Shown here piece by piece: positions 38,893 through 47,925 of a DNA stretch of 64,000 nt. The notes below the pieces were generated by a model, which made no database searches, was not told the DNA's origin, and was given only the letters and a program-made list of their open reading frames with translations. Position 1 is the first letter of the stretch; every line of letters begins with the position of its first letter. This DNA is from Clostridium ragsdalei P11. Lineage in GTDB: Bacteria; Bacillota; Clostridia; Clostridiales; Clostridiaceae. Location of the stretch: assembly GCF_001675165.1 (NCBI RefSeq), contig NZ_LROS01000022.1:62001-126000 (forward strand), read 5' to 3'. A program made the position numbers and the translations under genes.

Positions 38893-38918
38893 AGTTTATA
38901 AGTAAAAGTTGAATACTC

Positions 38919-38971
38919 AACTTTTTCAGTTTAAAAAAATTGTGAAACAATATTTTTAAACTGAAAAAGTT
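38919..38971 (+). terminator. Long AT-rich hairpin after cinA
   Basis: AACTTTTTCAGTTTAAAAA pairs with TTTTTAAACTGAAAAAGTT, with AATTGT/ACAAT continuing towards the loop GAA. It lies 26 bp after the cinA stop. Confidence 0.7.
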
Positions 38972-38973
38972 CA

Positions 38974-39087
38974 AAGTTCAAATATCAAATAAGGATAATT
39001 TTCTTCCTAACGTCAGAAAATATTAAAATTATAGATTTCCTGAGGTACGAGGGAAATCATCTTTATCTGTTCTTTGTTATTTGAACT
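38974..39087. repeat. Short hairpin element carrying the conserved core
   Basis: Outer arms AGTTCAAATATCAAA / TTTGTTATTTGAACT and inner arms GATTTCC / GGAAATC (39034-39040 and 39052-39058) enclose the invariant core TGAGGTACGAG (39041-39051). It lies directly before the long element at 39113. Confidence 0.75.
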
Positions 39088-39112
39088 CTGTTATTTTCAA
39101 AAAAACTTTTAT

Positions 39113-39382
39113 TTAGAAACTGTACATAAGTTTTCTAACTTAAAAATCACTTTATATGCAGAAATATTTTTACAATAATGAAGCACTTTTAAATATTTTG
39201 TATATAAGTCTTAGTAAAAAAATTTTAAAAAATCTAGAACTTTTGAATTGTTTGAGGTACGAGTTTTCAAAAGTTCTCAGTATTTTTTTAATTTTTTTGC
39301 TTAGTCTTATCAAAATATTTAACGTGATGAATGTTGTAAAAATATTTGGAGCATAAAGTGATTTTTACTTAGAAACTCTATG
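39113..39382. repeat. Long intergenic hairpin element, full copy
   Basis: About 270 bp. Ends TTTAGAAACTGTACA and TTAGAAACTCTATG are inverted copies. Arms AAAAATCACTTTATATGC / GCATAAAGTGATTTTT, AAATATTTTG / CAAAATATTT, ATAAGTCTTAG / TTAGTCTTAT and AGAACTTTTGAA / TTCAAAAGTTCT fold back to the core TGAGGTACGAG (39253-39263). The arm blocks match the 26019-26242 copy, in opposite orientation. Confidence 0.88.
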
Positions 39383-39395
39383 TAAATTCTAAACT

Positions 39396-40040
39396 TCAAG
39401 ACTTAGTTTCCTCTGGATGATTGAAGTATTCACAGTAAGGGGCTAGAGGGCAATGTTCACAATCAGGTTTTCTTGACTTACATATGCGCCTTCCATGCCA
39501 TATTAAATAATGATGTGAATCACTCCACATACTTTTGGGTATATTTTTCATAAGTTCCATTTCTACTTTGTTGGGAGTAGTTCCTTTTGCAATTCCAAGT
39601 CTATTTGATACTCTAAATACATGAGTATCCACTGCAATTGCTGGAACTCCAAAGGCGTTTGACAAAACAACATCCGCAGTTTTTCTGCCCACTCCTGGAA
39701 GTTCTATCAATTGTTCCATAGTATGTGGTACCTCTCCACCGTACTTTTCAACAAGTTCTCTGCTAGTTGAAAGTATATTCTTGCTTTTATTTCTAAAAAA
39801 GCCACAGCTTTTTATCTTTTCTCCTAATTCTTCCTCTGTTAAAGATATCATTTTTTCAGGAGTATTATATTGTTTATACAATTCTGATGTAACTTTATTC
39901 ACTCTTACATCGGTGCATTGAGCTGAAAGCATAGTGGACACTAGCAATTCATAAGGAGACCCAAAATTCAATGCACATTTTGCTTCTGGATAGGTTTCTT
40001 TCAGTACTTTCAATATATTATCTATATTTTGTTTATCCAA
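39396..40040 (-). CDS. nth: Endonuclease III
   Basis: A 214-aa base-excision DNA glycosylase/AP lyase. The helix-hairpin-helix LIELPGVGRKTADVVL carries the catalytic Lys, VDTHVFRVSNRLG carries the catalytic Asp, and the C-terminus has the [4Fe-4S] motif C-x6-C-x2-C-x5-C (CKSRKPDCEHCPLAPYC). It excises oxidised pyrimidines. TTG start with GAAGGTG nine bases upstream. It is downstream of plsC in a minus-strand group. Confidence 0.96.
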   Translation of the reverse strand: MDKQNIDNILKVLKETYPEAKCALNFGSPYELLVSTMLSAQCTDVRVNKVTSELYKQYNTPEKMISLTEEELGEKIKSCGFFRNKSKNILSTSRELVEKYGGEVPHTMEQLIELPGVGRKTADVVLSNAFGVPAIAVDTHVFRVSNRLGIAKGTTPNKVEMELMKNIPKSMWSDSHHYLIWHGRRICKSRKPDCEHCPLAPYCEYFNHPEETKS

Positions 40041-40055
40041 CTTTTATCACCTTCA

Positions 40056-40757
40056 TTAAGACTTGTATACTCCTCTATATTGTTCAGGCAAAAGTTCTGC
40101 TATTTTTTTCATAAATAAATCTGATATTCTGTCTTCATATACATGTTTGTTTTCACCTTTATCTTGGGGCGGTATATCTATCTGCTTTCCTATATTCACA
40201 TTTACCTCTGCATTATGAAAACTTTCTAGAGCCATATCCTTGTCGCTTATAGGTAAAAGTTTTTCAGTACCAGAGATACCGATAGGAAGAATTGCAGCCT
40301 TAGTTAACTTCTGTATTAAAACTACCCCTTTCCTCCCTTTTGCTAAGCTTGCTGTTCTACTTCTCGTTCCCTCAGGGAATATCAGTATATTATCTCCGTT
40401 CTTTACAGTTTTTATAATTTTAGATATGGCATCCTTGTCTGCACTATTTGGTTTTATGTCAATAGTTTTTGTAATACACATGCCAAGCTGAGTTAAAGAA
40501 TTTTGATTCAATTTTTTACCTGCTACAAAAGTCAGGTTTTCTGATTTAAGTACTCTACTTAATACAAGAGCATCAGAATTGCTTAAATGATTGCAGATAA
40601 ATATTACAGGTCTTTCCACTTCATTTAAATTTTCAATGCCTTTTACTTTTATATCTGCACATCTATTTAAGTAACCACCTAATACCTTTTTTGAAATATA
40701 CGCTAAAAATCCTTTAGGAAGATGTCCCATTAGCTTGACCATCCATGGAGAAATCAT
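40056..40757 (-). CDS. plsC: 1-acyl-sn-glycerol-3-phosphate acyltransferase
   Basis: A 233-aa acyltransferase with the catalytic H-x4-D motif in CNHLSNSDALVL and the substrate motif FPEGTRSR, and a short hydrophobic N-terminus. It makes phosphatidic acid from lysophosphatidic acid at the membrane. The GTG at 40769 lies in the ribosome site; ATG at 40757 with AAAGGTGG eight bases upstream is preferred (MISPWMVKLM). It is 15 bp upstream of nth on the same strand. Confidence 0.9.
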   Translation of the reverse strand: MISPWMVKLMGHLPKGFLAYISKKVLGGYLNRCADIKVKGIENLNEVERPVIFICNHLSNSDALVLSRVLKSENLTFVAGKKLNQNSLTQLGMCITKTIDIKPNSADKDAISKIIKTVKNGDNILIFPEGTRSRTASLAKGRKGVVLIQKLTKAAILPIGISGTEKLLPISDKDMALESFHNAEVNVNIGKQIDIPPQDKGENKHVYEDRISDLFMKKIAELLPEQYRGVYKS

Positions 40758-40820
40758 AAATAAATCCACCTTTCTTTTTATATATGGTATACTTTTTTAA
40801 ATGTACCTCTCTAATATAAA

Positions 40821-41798
40821 TTATAATTTTAAAACCTGTAAAAGTCTATCATAATAATCTCTTACATAGGTTGACCTTATGTTTTTATATTCCAAATTAA
40901 TACTTTTATTTAATGTAATCATATTTATAATTGCATTTCTCTGAATAATATTTTTACCTCTCCATCCACAGGATGTGTTTTTGTATTTCTCTGCAAATTC
41001 TTTTTTATCCATATCTATAATTTCATTTAAATCAACTCTACTCATAAAATCAAAAGGCTTAAAATCCTGTATATTAGAAAAAGCGACCTTACTATTATAT
41101 GGACATACTTTTTGGCAAGTATCACATCCAAATAATCTTCCTTGAAATTGTGAAAACCATTTATTATCTATATGTTTTTTTTGAGTTATATATGACATGC
41201 ATATATTAGAATTTTTATCTTCAAGCAAAGCACCTGTAGGACACGATGTTTGGCATAAATTACAGCTGCCACACTTACTTTCTAGTGGGGTATCAGCTTC
41301 TACTTTTATATCAGTTATTATTTCTCCTAAAAAAACATAAGATCCATATTTCTCTGTAATAATCATATTGTTTTTTCCTATAAACCCTATTCCACACTGA
41401 AAAGCTATATATCTCTCAGGCAAGGAATTGCTATCTACAAAGTATACAGCTTTTCCCCCTAAACCCTTTATAAAATTACACACTTTTTGTAAATAATAAC
41501 GTGCTACTACATGGTAGTCCTTTCCTCTAGTATATAGAGAAAAGCTTATATTTTCCTCATCTTGTTTTTCAAATAAATAGGGAAAGGCAATGGATACTAT
41601 TGTCTTTCCCCCATCCATATACACATATGGATTAACTCTATTTTCAATATTCTTTTCTTCGAATTCATTTTCAAGCAAATTTTCTTTTCTATATTTAAAA
41701 CAATCTTTTAATTCGGTGAATATTCTGCATTTTGTAAATCCTACAGTATCCAATCCAATCTTATTACAGTAACTCAATATATCTTCTTTATAGTTCAA
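40821..41798 (-). CDS. queG: Epoxyqueuosine reductase QueG
   Basis: A 325-aa cobalamin- and [4Fe-4S]-dependent enzyme for the last step of queuosine synthesis in tRNA. It has the GIDTVGF-type start (GLDTVGFTKC), the substrate/cobalamin region CGIGFIGKNNMIIT, and two ferredoxin motifs (CGSCNLCQTSCPTGAL and CDTCQKVCPYN). TTG at 41798, with AGGTG six bases upstream, fits the family start (NYKEDILSYC) better than the GTG at 41807. It follows cysE by 25 bp. Confidence 0.92.
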   Translation of the reverse strand: MNYKEDILSYCNKIGLDTVGFTKCRIFTELKDCFKYRKENLLENEFEEKNIENRVNPYVYMDGGKTIVSIAFPYLFEKQDEENISFSLYTRGKDYHVVARYYLQKVCNFIKGLGGKAVYFVDSNSLPERYIAFQCGIGFIGKNNMIITEKYGSYVFLGEIITDIKVEADTPLESKCGSCNLCQTSCPTGALLEDKNSNICMSYITQKKHIDNKWFSQFQGRLFGCDTCQKVCPYNSKVAFSNIQDFKPFDFMSRVDLNEIIDMDKKEFAEKYKNTSCGWRGKNIIQRNAIINMITLNKSINLEYKNIRSTYVRDYYDRLLQVLKL

Positions 41799-41823
41799 AC
41801 CTTTCACCTGCTTATTATAGAAA

Positions 41824-42417
41824 TTATATTATCATTTCATTATATATCTTTTTTCTTCTTCCTGCATAGTCTTTTATTTCTATAACAGTATTACTTTCAG
41901 CCTTAACTACTTTAGCTGGTATACCTACCACAGTACAATTTGCTGGTATATCCTTCAAAACTACTGAATTTGCACCTACTTTTACATTATCGCCTACAAC
42001 TATTGGCCCTAAAAGTTTTGCTCCACTTCCTATAAATACGTTATTTCCTACTGTAGGATGCCTTTTTCCTGTATCCTTTCCTGTTCCTCCTAAAGTGACT
42101 CCATGGTAAAGCGTTACATTATCTCCAACCTCTGCAGTTTCACCTATAACCACACCCATTCCATGATCTATAAATAATCCTTTTCCTATTTTAGCTCCTG
42201 GGTGTATTTCTATTCCAGTTAAACCCCTAGCAATTTGTGATATTAACCTAGCAATAAAGAAACATTTCTTGTTATAAAAAAAATGTGCTATTCTATACTG
42301 TATCAAAGCATGAATAAAGGGATATAATATAAAAACCTCTAACGGATTCCTAGCCGCTGGATCATTTTTCATAGCATTTTTAATATCATAAGTTAATAGC
42401 TTAAATGGGTTTCTCAT
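41824..42417 (-). CDS. cysE: Serine O-acetyltransferase
   Basis: A 197-aa short-form (EpsC-type) enzyme. An N-terminal helical domain precedes the left-handed beta-helix of hexapeptide repeats ([44 protein letters not shown]; catalytic His in DHGMG). It makes O-acetylserine, the substrate of the CysK encoded 214 bp upstream. An AAGGAG site precedes the ATG. The cysK-cysE pair probably shares the cysteine T-box. Confidence 0.95.
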   Translation of the reverse strand: MRNPFKLLTYDIKNAMKNDPAARNPLEVFILYPFIHALIQYRIAHFFYNKKCFFIARLISQIARGLTGIEIHPGAKIGKGLFIDHGMGVVIGETAEVGDNVTLYHGVTLGGTGKDTGKRHPTVGNNVFIGSGAKLLGPIVVGDNVKVGANSVVLKDIPANCTVVGIPAKVVKAESNTVIEIKDYAGRRKKIYNEMII

Positions 42418-42479
42418 TGTTTTCTCCTTTCAAATCTATTGCTCAAATTTTGACTTAACATGAAAGTAATACTAAGTAA

Positions 42480-42620
42480 TCAATTCACGATGCACAATTA
42501 AGGATGATTTTCTGCTATTACAGAAAATCTAAAAATTTAATGTTCATACTACTTAGTTTTTAGATTTTTCATAACACTCGTAGATAAAAATCTACCAAAA
42601 TTGTGAACTGTGAATTGATT
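42480..42620. repeat. Diverged member of the second repeat family, inside the cysK-cysE gap
   Basis: Terminal inverted repeats CAATTCACGATGCACAATT / AATTGTGAACTGTGAATTG enclose inner arms AGAAAATCTAAAAATTT / TTTTTAGATTTTT. AAGGATGATTTTCTGC and AGATTTTT...AAAAATCTAC correspond to blocks of the 37.3 and 61.8 kb copies read on the opposite strand. Confidence 0.7.
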
Positions 42621-42630
42621 GAATTACATA

Positions 42631-43542
42631 CTAATCATATAATCCCATGGATAGATATTTCTCTCCTCCATCTGGTGCTACAGTTACTACTTTTTTACCT
42701 TTTCCAAGTTTTTTCGCCACCTGAATTGCTGCAGCTATATTAGCTCCTGAAGATATACCAACTAGTATTCCCTCTTCTTTTCCCATAAGTTTAGCATATT
42801 TAAAAGCTTCTTCATCTGTTATAGTTATGATCTCATCTACAACTTCTGATTTGTAAATATCAGGTACAAATCCTGCCCCTATACCTTGTATTTTATGAGC
42901 TCCAGTTTTACCTCCTGATAGAACTGGTGAACCTGCTGGCTCTACTGCAACTACCTTTACAGCTTTATTGTGCTTTTTTAAGTTTTCTCCCACTCCTATT
43001 GCTGTTCCTCCAGTACCAACACCAGCTACAAAGGCATCTACATCTTTTAAATCCTTTAAAATTTCCTCTGCTGTAGTTTCATAATGCTTTTTAGGATTAG
43101 CAGTATTTATAAATTGTTGTGGTATATAGTAACCTTCTTTACCTTTGCCAATTTCATAGGATTTCTCTATAGCTCCCTTCATGCCCTTAGCTCCATCTGT
43201 TAAAACTAATTCTGCACCATAAGCCTTTATCATATTTCTTCTCTCTACACTCATAGTTTCTGGCATTACAATTGTAACTTTATATCCTTTTAATTTTCCT
43301 ATCATTGCAAGAGCTATTCCCATATTACCGCTAGTTGGCTCCACTATTGTGTCACCTTTTTTTAAGAGTCCTTCTCTTTCAGCTCTTTCAACCATGCCAA
43401 GAGCAGCTCTGTCTTTAATACTTCCACCAGGATTGAATTTTTCAAGTTTAACATATATATCAGCTGTATCCTCATTTTTAAAATTATCAAGTTTAAACAA
43501 AGGTGTATTACCTATCATATCTATAGCATTAGTAAATATCAT
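42631..43542 (-). CDS. cysK: Cysteine synthase A (O-acetylserine sulfhydrylase)
   Basis: A 303-aa PLP enzyme. It has GGSIKDRAALGM (PLP Lys), EPTSGNMGIALAMIG, the phosphate loop VGTGGTAIGVG, and GISSGANIAAA near the C-terminus. It makes cysteine from O-acetylserine and sulfide. The TTG at 43557 is in the ribosome site; ATG at 43542 with GGGAGG is the start. A T-box leader with a Cys specifier precedes it, so expression should rise when tRNA-Cys is uncharged. Confidence 0.96.
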   Translation of the reverse strand: MIFTNAIDMIGNTPLFKLDNFKNEDTADIYVKLEKFNPGGSIKDRAALGMVERAEREGLLKKGDTIVEPTSGNMGIALAMIGKLKGYKVTIVMPETMSVERRNMIKAYGAELVLTDGAKGMKGAIEKSYEIGKGKEGYYIPQQFINTANPKKHYETTAEEILKDLKDVDAFVAGVGTGGTAIGVGENLKKHNKAVKVVAVEPAGSPVLSGGKTGAHKIQGIGAGFVPDIYKSEVVDEIITITDEEAFKYAKLMGKEEGILVGISSGANIAAAIQVAKKLGKGKKVVTVAPDGGEKYLSMGLYD

Positions 43543-43606
43543 TTTAGTACCTCCCAAAATTTTATATAATAATTAATATTTTAAGCATGAAATTTACTTT
43601 GAAATC

Positions 43607-43892
43607 AAAAAACTCCGTCTCTATATGTTATATAGAGACGGAGTTTATACTCCGTGGTTCCACTCTAATTAGATTTTTAAAAAATCCAACTCTCAATCGA
43701 ACACAGCGCTATGTTCTATCACTATAACGGGTGAACCCGATGTAATCTACTATTAATTCGACCACATAACTCCAAAGGGCACTTCACTTAAACTTAATTT
43801 AGAAACTTTCACCAACCGTTTCTTCTCTGCAAAATTTAATTTAAGTTACTTTTCTTTTTCAAAGTATTCTTGAGTGTTTTACTATGATTTAT
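43607..43892 (-). promoter_or_regulatory. Cysteine T-box leader of cysK
   Basis: A T-box riboswitch of about 285 nt on the minus strand. Stem I includes the GGTTGGTGAAAGTTT region and the specifier loop AAGTGAA-G-TGC (TGC at 43779-43781, a Cys codon), followed by CCCTTTGGAGT. The T-box sequence AGAGTGGAACCACGG is at 43652-43666. The terminator is a 16-bp stem AACTCCGTCTCTATAT (43611-43626 with 43630-43645) followed by six T. The leader lies 65 bp before the cysK start. Confidence 0.95.
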
Positions 43893-43898
43893 ATTTAT

Positions 43899-43926
43899 AT
43901 TATACAACTACCTAAATTTTTGTCAA
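43899..43926 (-). promoter_or_regulatory. Consensus promoter of the T-box-cysK operon
   Basis: Minus strand: -35 TTGACA (43921-43926), 16-bp spacer, -10 TATAAT (43899-43904). Transcription would start near 43892, at the 5' end of the T-box leader. Confidence 0.88.
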
Positions 43927-43954
43927 TAATATTTTTAATTTTATATAAAACTTT

Positions 43955-44100
43955 TTTGTCCTATGCTTACCATTGCTAACACCACCATCTTCTATAAGGT
44001 TGAGCTGGAGAAAGTCATAACTATAAGAACTCCACCTGAACCTAAGAAGTACTTGATACAGCTTTAGAAAATTTATACAAGCAAGTGTGCTGATACACGG
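43955..44100. other. Unassigned hairpin-containing region, possible decayed element
   Basis: Between the cysK promoter and yihY. AGGTTGAGCTGGAG (43997-44010) pairs with CTCCACCTGAACCT (44030-44043), 12 of 14 positions. Base composition is less AT-rich than the flanks. No ORF is intact, and fragments in several frames are interrupted by stops. It may be a remnant of a mobile element; nothing identifies which. Confidence 0.3.
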
Positions 44101-44109
44101 AAAGCACAG

Positions 44110-44937
44110 CTAAAATCTATTTTTTTCTTTTTTAAATAATACTGAGTTAAACTCTCCTCCTAAAATAGTTATTGTAGATAAAATAAAAAGCCAAGTTAAG
44201 AGGATTATTACAGCTCCTATACTTCCATAAATTTTAGAATAATTTCCAAAATTATTCACATAAAAGGCAAAACCCATAGAAGCTATTACGATACCTATAG
44301 TTGAAAAAACAGCACCTGGTAATACCTTTCTCCACGTAAGCCTTACATTTGGAGTAGAAATATAGACTGCTGCAAATATAAATATGGTTCCAAAAAATAT
44401 AATAACATATCGTAATATATTCCATAAAAAGCCAAATCCCTCGGAAAGCCCTAACTTAAAAGCTAAAAAACTTCCAAGCATTTGCCCAAATACTAAAAAC
44501 AATAAAGTACATAATATTATTAAAGTTACTCCTAGGGTGCATAGTATAGATATAATATATATCTTAAATATGGATCTAGTTTCTCTTTGATCATATGCTT
44601 TATTCAATCCTTTTATAACAGCATGAAATCCACCTGATAGCGCCCATAGTGTAAGAATCAAGCTTAAGCATAAAAGTTCTATATTTTTGCTATTAGCAGT
44701 TTTAACTACTGTATTTTCTATTAATTCCAGTGCATTTTTAGGCAATACATTACTTAAAATTAGCAATATATCATTACTACTTATATCACTATACCCTATA
44801 AGGCTTATAAAAAATACTAAAAAAGGGAAAATAGAAAATAATAAGCTATATGCAAGTTGTGAAGCCAGCGCTAATACATCATCTTGTATAAATCTAAAAA
44901 TAAATTCCTTTAATTTACTAAATGCTCTTTCCTTCAA
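44110..44937 (-). CDS. YihY/BrkB-family membrane protein
   Basis: A 275-aa protein with six hydrophobic helices (ASQLAYSLLFSIFPFLVFFISLIG, LSLILTLWALSGGFHAVIKGLNKAYD, and others), matching the YihY/BrkB family of unknown function. The first ATG (44961) has no ribosome site, while AGAGGAG within that extension is eight bases before a TTG at 44937 giving MKERAFSKLKEFIFRF, so I place the start there. Monocistronic. Confidence 0.85.
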   Translation of the reverse strand: MKERAFSKLKEFIFRFIQDDVLALASQLAYSLLFSIFPFLVFFISLIGYSDISSNDILLILSNVLPKNALELIENTVVKTANSKNIELLCLSLILTLWALSGGFHAVIKGLNKAYDQRETRSIFKIYIISILCTLGVTLIILCTLLFLVFGQMLGSFLAFKLGLSEGFGFLWNILRYVIIFFGTIFIFAAVYISTPNVRLTWRKVLPGAVFSTIGIVIASMGFAFYVNNFGNYSKIYGSIGAVIILLTWLFILSTITILGGEFNSVLFKKEKNRF

Positions 44938-45141
44938 AGAAAATTCTCCTCTTTTAGGCATTTGAAAGAAAAAAGGCTATCATACTGACTGGATGGCTAT
45001 TTCTTTGAAAATACCTTAATTTAATCGTCTATACGCCTTCAGAATATTGTATATTATCCGCTATATAGACTATATATTAATATTATGCTATACTCTTATT
45101 TGTTATTATAATTTTGCCCTTTTACATGAAAAATTATAAGC

Positions 45142-45301
45142 AAATATGCCTAAATCTATTGAACTTATCTAGAGATACATCTATTCTTTACCCCGCCTTG
45201 AAAAAAACAGAGAACTAAAGTCTATGATTTTGTGCAAATTATTTTTACAAAGTTCGGTGGAGTAATGGGATAAAATTTAAGTTAATAGATATGGCATATT
45301 T
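45142..45301. repeat. Long-range inverted repeat upstream of a secreted protein gene
   Basis: AAATATGCC, ATCTATT and AACTTA (45142-45170) pair with TAAGTT, AATAGAT and GGCATATTT (45277-45301) around a 105-bp interior that includes TTTACCCCGCCTTG. The right end is 43 bp before the start of the 45344 gene, within its 5' leader if the promoter lies upstream. No known riboswitch signature is recognised. The rest of the gap 44938-45343 holds nothing further that I can support. Confidence 0.4.
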
Positions 45302-45343
45302 TTTACATAAATTAAAATCAAAATAGAAAGAAGCGATTAAAAA

Positions 45344-46618
45344 GTGAAGAAACTTATTAAAAACTTCGTATTATTTTGCGGAATTTATGCAATTGCTCAA
45401 GGCTCTCACTGCACAATTGCATTAGCTGCAAATAATATGGACAAGTCTTCTGACGTATCAACTGTTACCGCTTCAACTAGTTTAGATACTAATAAAGATA
45501 TTTCTAATTCAAAAACTATTGATGGTAACACTAATAGCAGCTATGATAAAAGTACCAGCGAGAACAATACTCCAGAAAAAGCTAATTCAAACGTGGGCCA
45601 AAGTACAAACTACGATACCATTGTAAAAGTTAGTATTCCTGTAAGCAAAAAGTGGAAGATAAGCTTTAACCAACCAGTAGATGTAAATTCCTTAGGTGGT
45701 AAAATAAGACTAGTTGACAATAATAATACTGAAGTTCCACTAGCTTTTTCTTCAACAGATTACGGAATGTCCGTTATTGTATCACCTACGAATGCTTGTA
45801 ATCCAGACACAGACTATACCTTAACTATAAGTGGGAATATAGTATCCAGATACAACAGAACACTTAAAAATCCTACTATAGTAGAATTTAAAACAGCACC
45901 AGTTATATCTTCTATAGATAACATAAGTGTAACTATAAATCAGGAAGATGAATACACCTTACCTACACAGGTAACTGCTAAAATGTCAAATGATACTACT
46001 ACTTCTGTAAATGTATCTTGGAACAAGTCTGTAGACATGACAAGCATACCAGGTGTATATGCTTATACAGGTACTGTTGATGGATATAGTAAACCAGTAA
46101 CGTTAAATTTAACTATAAAAGCATTTGAACCTGTACCATCTATTATGAACGACTATAGAATTCAATCTCAAATTGGGACAAACCTTTATAATTATCTTAT
46201 GAATTATGATAATAGACAATCTGTGCTAGACAGAGCTATTGAACTTCACGGTGGAATTACAAGTAATAACTGTGTATATTATGCAAGTGAAGCTCTTAGA
46301 AGAGCCGGAATGACTGATCTTCCGGAATATGTAGCAAATACCAATCAACTTACATCTCAACTTGGAAGCAGAGGATGGCAAACTTCTACAGATTTATCTA
46401 AACTTTTGCCAGGAGATATATGCTTTACTACTTCTTATGGAAGCGGCCCTACTCATACATATACATTCATGAAGTGGGTAGATCCAAAAAGTTTTGATTA
46501 TGCTTATATTTGTGATAATCAAGGTTATGACTACACCGGTGATGCCTACCATAAGAGAAACATAGATTTTGAAACTCCAACAAAAGATTGTATATCTTAT
46601 TTTATGTATTTAGCATAG
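45344..46618 (+). CDS. Secreted protein: SbsA/Big-type Ig domains plus papain-like cysteine domain
   Basis: A 424-aa protein with GTG start and AAAGAAGCG upstream. A signal peptide ends near ALA-AN (residue 28). Then come a Ser/Thr/Asn-rich linker, a Big_5/SbsA-like Ig domain (WKISFNQPVDVNSLGGKIRLVD to YNRTLKNPTIVEFKT), a Big_4-like Ig domain (ISVTINQEDEYTLPTQVTAKMS to KPVTLNLTIKAFEP), and a C-terminal domain with SNNCVYYASEALRRAG and PTHTYTFMKW (Cys and His in CHAP/NlpC-like order). It probably acts on the cell wall as an amidase or peptidase. Activity is inferred from the Cys-His order only. Confidence 0.75.
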   Translation: MKKLIKNFVLFCGIYAIAQGSHCTIALAANNMDKSSDVSTVTASTSLDTNKDISNSKTIDGNTNSSYDKSTSENNTPEKANSNVGQSTNYDTIVKVSIPVSKKWKISFNQPVDVNSLGGKIRLVDNNNTEVPLAFSSTDYGMSVIVSPTNACNPDTDYTLTISGNIVSRYNRTLKNPTIVEFKTAPVISSIDNISVTINQEDEYTLPTQVTAKMSNDTTTSVNVSWNKSVDMTSIPGVYAYTGTVDGYSKPVTLNLTIKAFEPVPSIMNDYRIQSQIGTNLYNYLMNYDNRQSVLDRAIELHGGITSNNCVYYASEALRRAGMTDLPEYVANTNQLTSQLGSRGWQTSTDLSKLLPGDICFTTSYGSGPTHTYTFMKWVDPKSFDYAYICDNQGYDYTGDAYHKRNIDFETPTKDCISYFMYLA

Positions 46619-46625
46619 AGTATAA

Positions 46626-46662
46626 AAAGGGACTGATACACTAATTAGTGTATCAGTCCTTT
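46626..46662. terminator. Perfect bidirectional terminator
   Basis: A perfect 30-nt palindrome (GGACTGATACACTAA and its complement, 46630-46659), with A-rich sequence before and T-rich sequence after, lies between the converging 424-aa protein gene and the rubrerythrin gene. Confidence 0.9.
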
Positions 46663-46684
46663 GCATTTATCCGATGACTACTGT

Positions 46685-47230
46685 TTATTTAAAGTATCTA
46701 TTCAACAATCCCTGGAAAGCAGCTCCATGTCTTGCTTCGTCTTTACACATTTCATGTACTGTATCATGAATTGCATCATAGTTTAACTTTTTAGCTAAAG
46801 TAGCTAAATCCTTTTTACCTTTACAAGCACCTGTCTCTGCATCTACTCTCATCTGCAGATTTTTCTTTGTATCAGGTAATACTACTTCTCCCAATAATTC
46901 TGCAAATTTAGCTGCATGATCTGCTTCTTCAAAAGCTATTCTCTTATATGCTTCTGCAACTTCTGGATAACCTTCTCTATCAGCTTGACGACTCATAGCA
47001 AGGTACATTCCTACTTCAGAACATTCTCCAGTAAAGCTAGCTCTCAATTCTTCTAATACTTTTTCATCTACACCTTTAGCAACGCCTACTTTATGTTCAT
47101 CTGCCCAACTAATTTCGCCTTCTGCCTTTTCAACAAATTTATCTGATGGTGCACCACATACAGGACATTTTTCTGGTGGATTTTCACCTTCATAAACATA
47201 TCCACAAACAGCACAAACAAACTTTTTCAT
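46685..47230 (-). CDS. Reverse rubrerythrin
   Basis: A 181-aa protein with the rubredoxin domain first ([23 protein letters not shown], two CxxC pairs) and the diiron ferritin-like domain second (ExxH motifs in [10 protein letters not shown] and [11 protein letters not shown]). This order is the reverse rubrerythrin arrangement of clostridia, where such proteins act as NADH-linked H2O2/O2 reductases (family knowledge). AGGAGG precedes the ATG. Monocistronic, likely part of the oxidative-stress defence of an anaerobe. Confidence 0.95.
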   Translation of the reverse strand: MKKFVCAVCGYVYEGENPPEKCPVCGAPSDKFVEKAEGEISWADEHKVGVAKGVDEKVLEELRASFTGECSEVGMYLAMSRQADREGYPEVAEAYKRIAFEEADHAAKFAELLGEVVLPDTKKNLQMRVDAETGACKGKKDLATLAKKLNYDAIHDTVHEMCKDEARHGAAFQGLLNRYFK

Positions 47231-47488
47231 TTAAAATTCCTCCTTAAGTTATTTCATATAATTTTCATTTCCCTTGACATAAATTATTATATAATATTAA
47301 TTATTAATTTGCAATAGCTTTTATAAAATAATTTTCATTTTATATGAAATAAATACATTATAGGTATACCCATAATGTATTTATTCTTACTTGATTAGAA
47401 GGTTCAATTTTAAAACCTTTAAACAAATGCTTCATATATATTTTTATCCTAAATAACTCAAAAAATTTATCGGTTTTATTAATTTCTA

Positions 47489-47875
47489 CTATTTATTTAA
47501 AAATTGTTCTAAATTAACTATCTGTTGTTCGTATATTCCAAACCCTACTTTACAATTTTTTTCATTGAAAGCTTCTACATTATAACGCAGTTTTTTACCT
47601 TCAATTGATATTAATGTTACTTTTATAATAACTTTCATATTTGCAGGTATTGGTTTTATATGTTCAACGTCAATTTTAGTTCCAACAGGTCTATAATTTT
47701 TAGGTATAACATTGTCTACTATATGTAAAGTTGTATATTCCATATACTTTATCATAGCAGGCGTAGATAACATAACAACACCTTTATTTCCAATAAAGTT
47801 AGCTGTATCTTCAGGCTTTACTATATACTCACTAACATACGTGCTTCCAACTTTAAATAGCTTGCTAAAATCCAT
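47489..47875 (-). CDS. Hotdog-fold thioesterase, FlK-like
   Basis: A 128-aa single hotdog domain. STPAMIKYMEYTTLHI provides Thr and Glu, and KIDVEHIKPIP provides the His that, in fluoroacetyl-CoA thioesterase FlK, form the catalytic set. It hydrolyses an acyl-CoA; the substrate is unknown. It lies 50 bp downstream of the MFS transporter gene on the same strand and is probably part of the neighbouring CoA-ester cluster, releasing product or clearing stalled CoA esters. Confidence 0.78.
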   Translation of the reverse strand: MDFSKLFKVGSTYVSEYIVKPEDTANFIGNKGVVMLSTPAMIKYMEYTTLHIVDNVIPKNYRPVGTKIDVEHIKPIPANMKVIIKVTLISIEGKKLRYNVEAFNEKNCKVGFGIYEQQIVNLEQFLNK

Positions 47876-47925
47876 TTGGTCACCAACCCCTTGTGTAAAA
47901 ATTTTACGTTATACCTTTATCTTTA

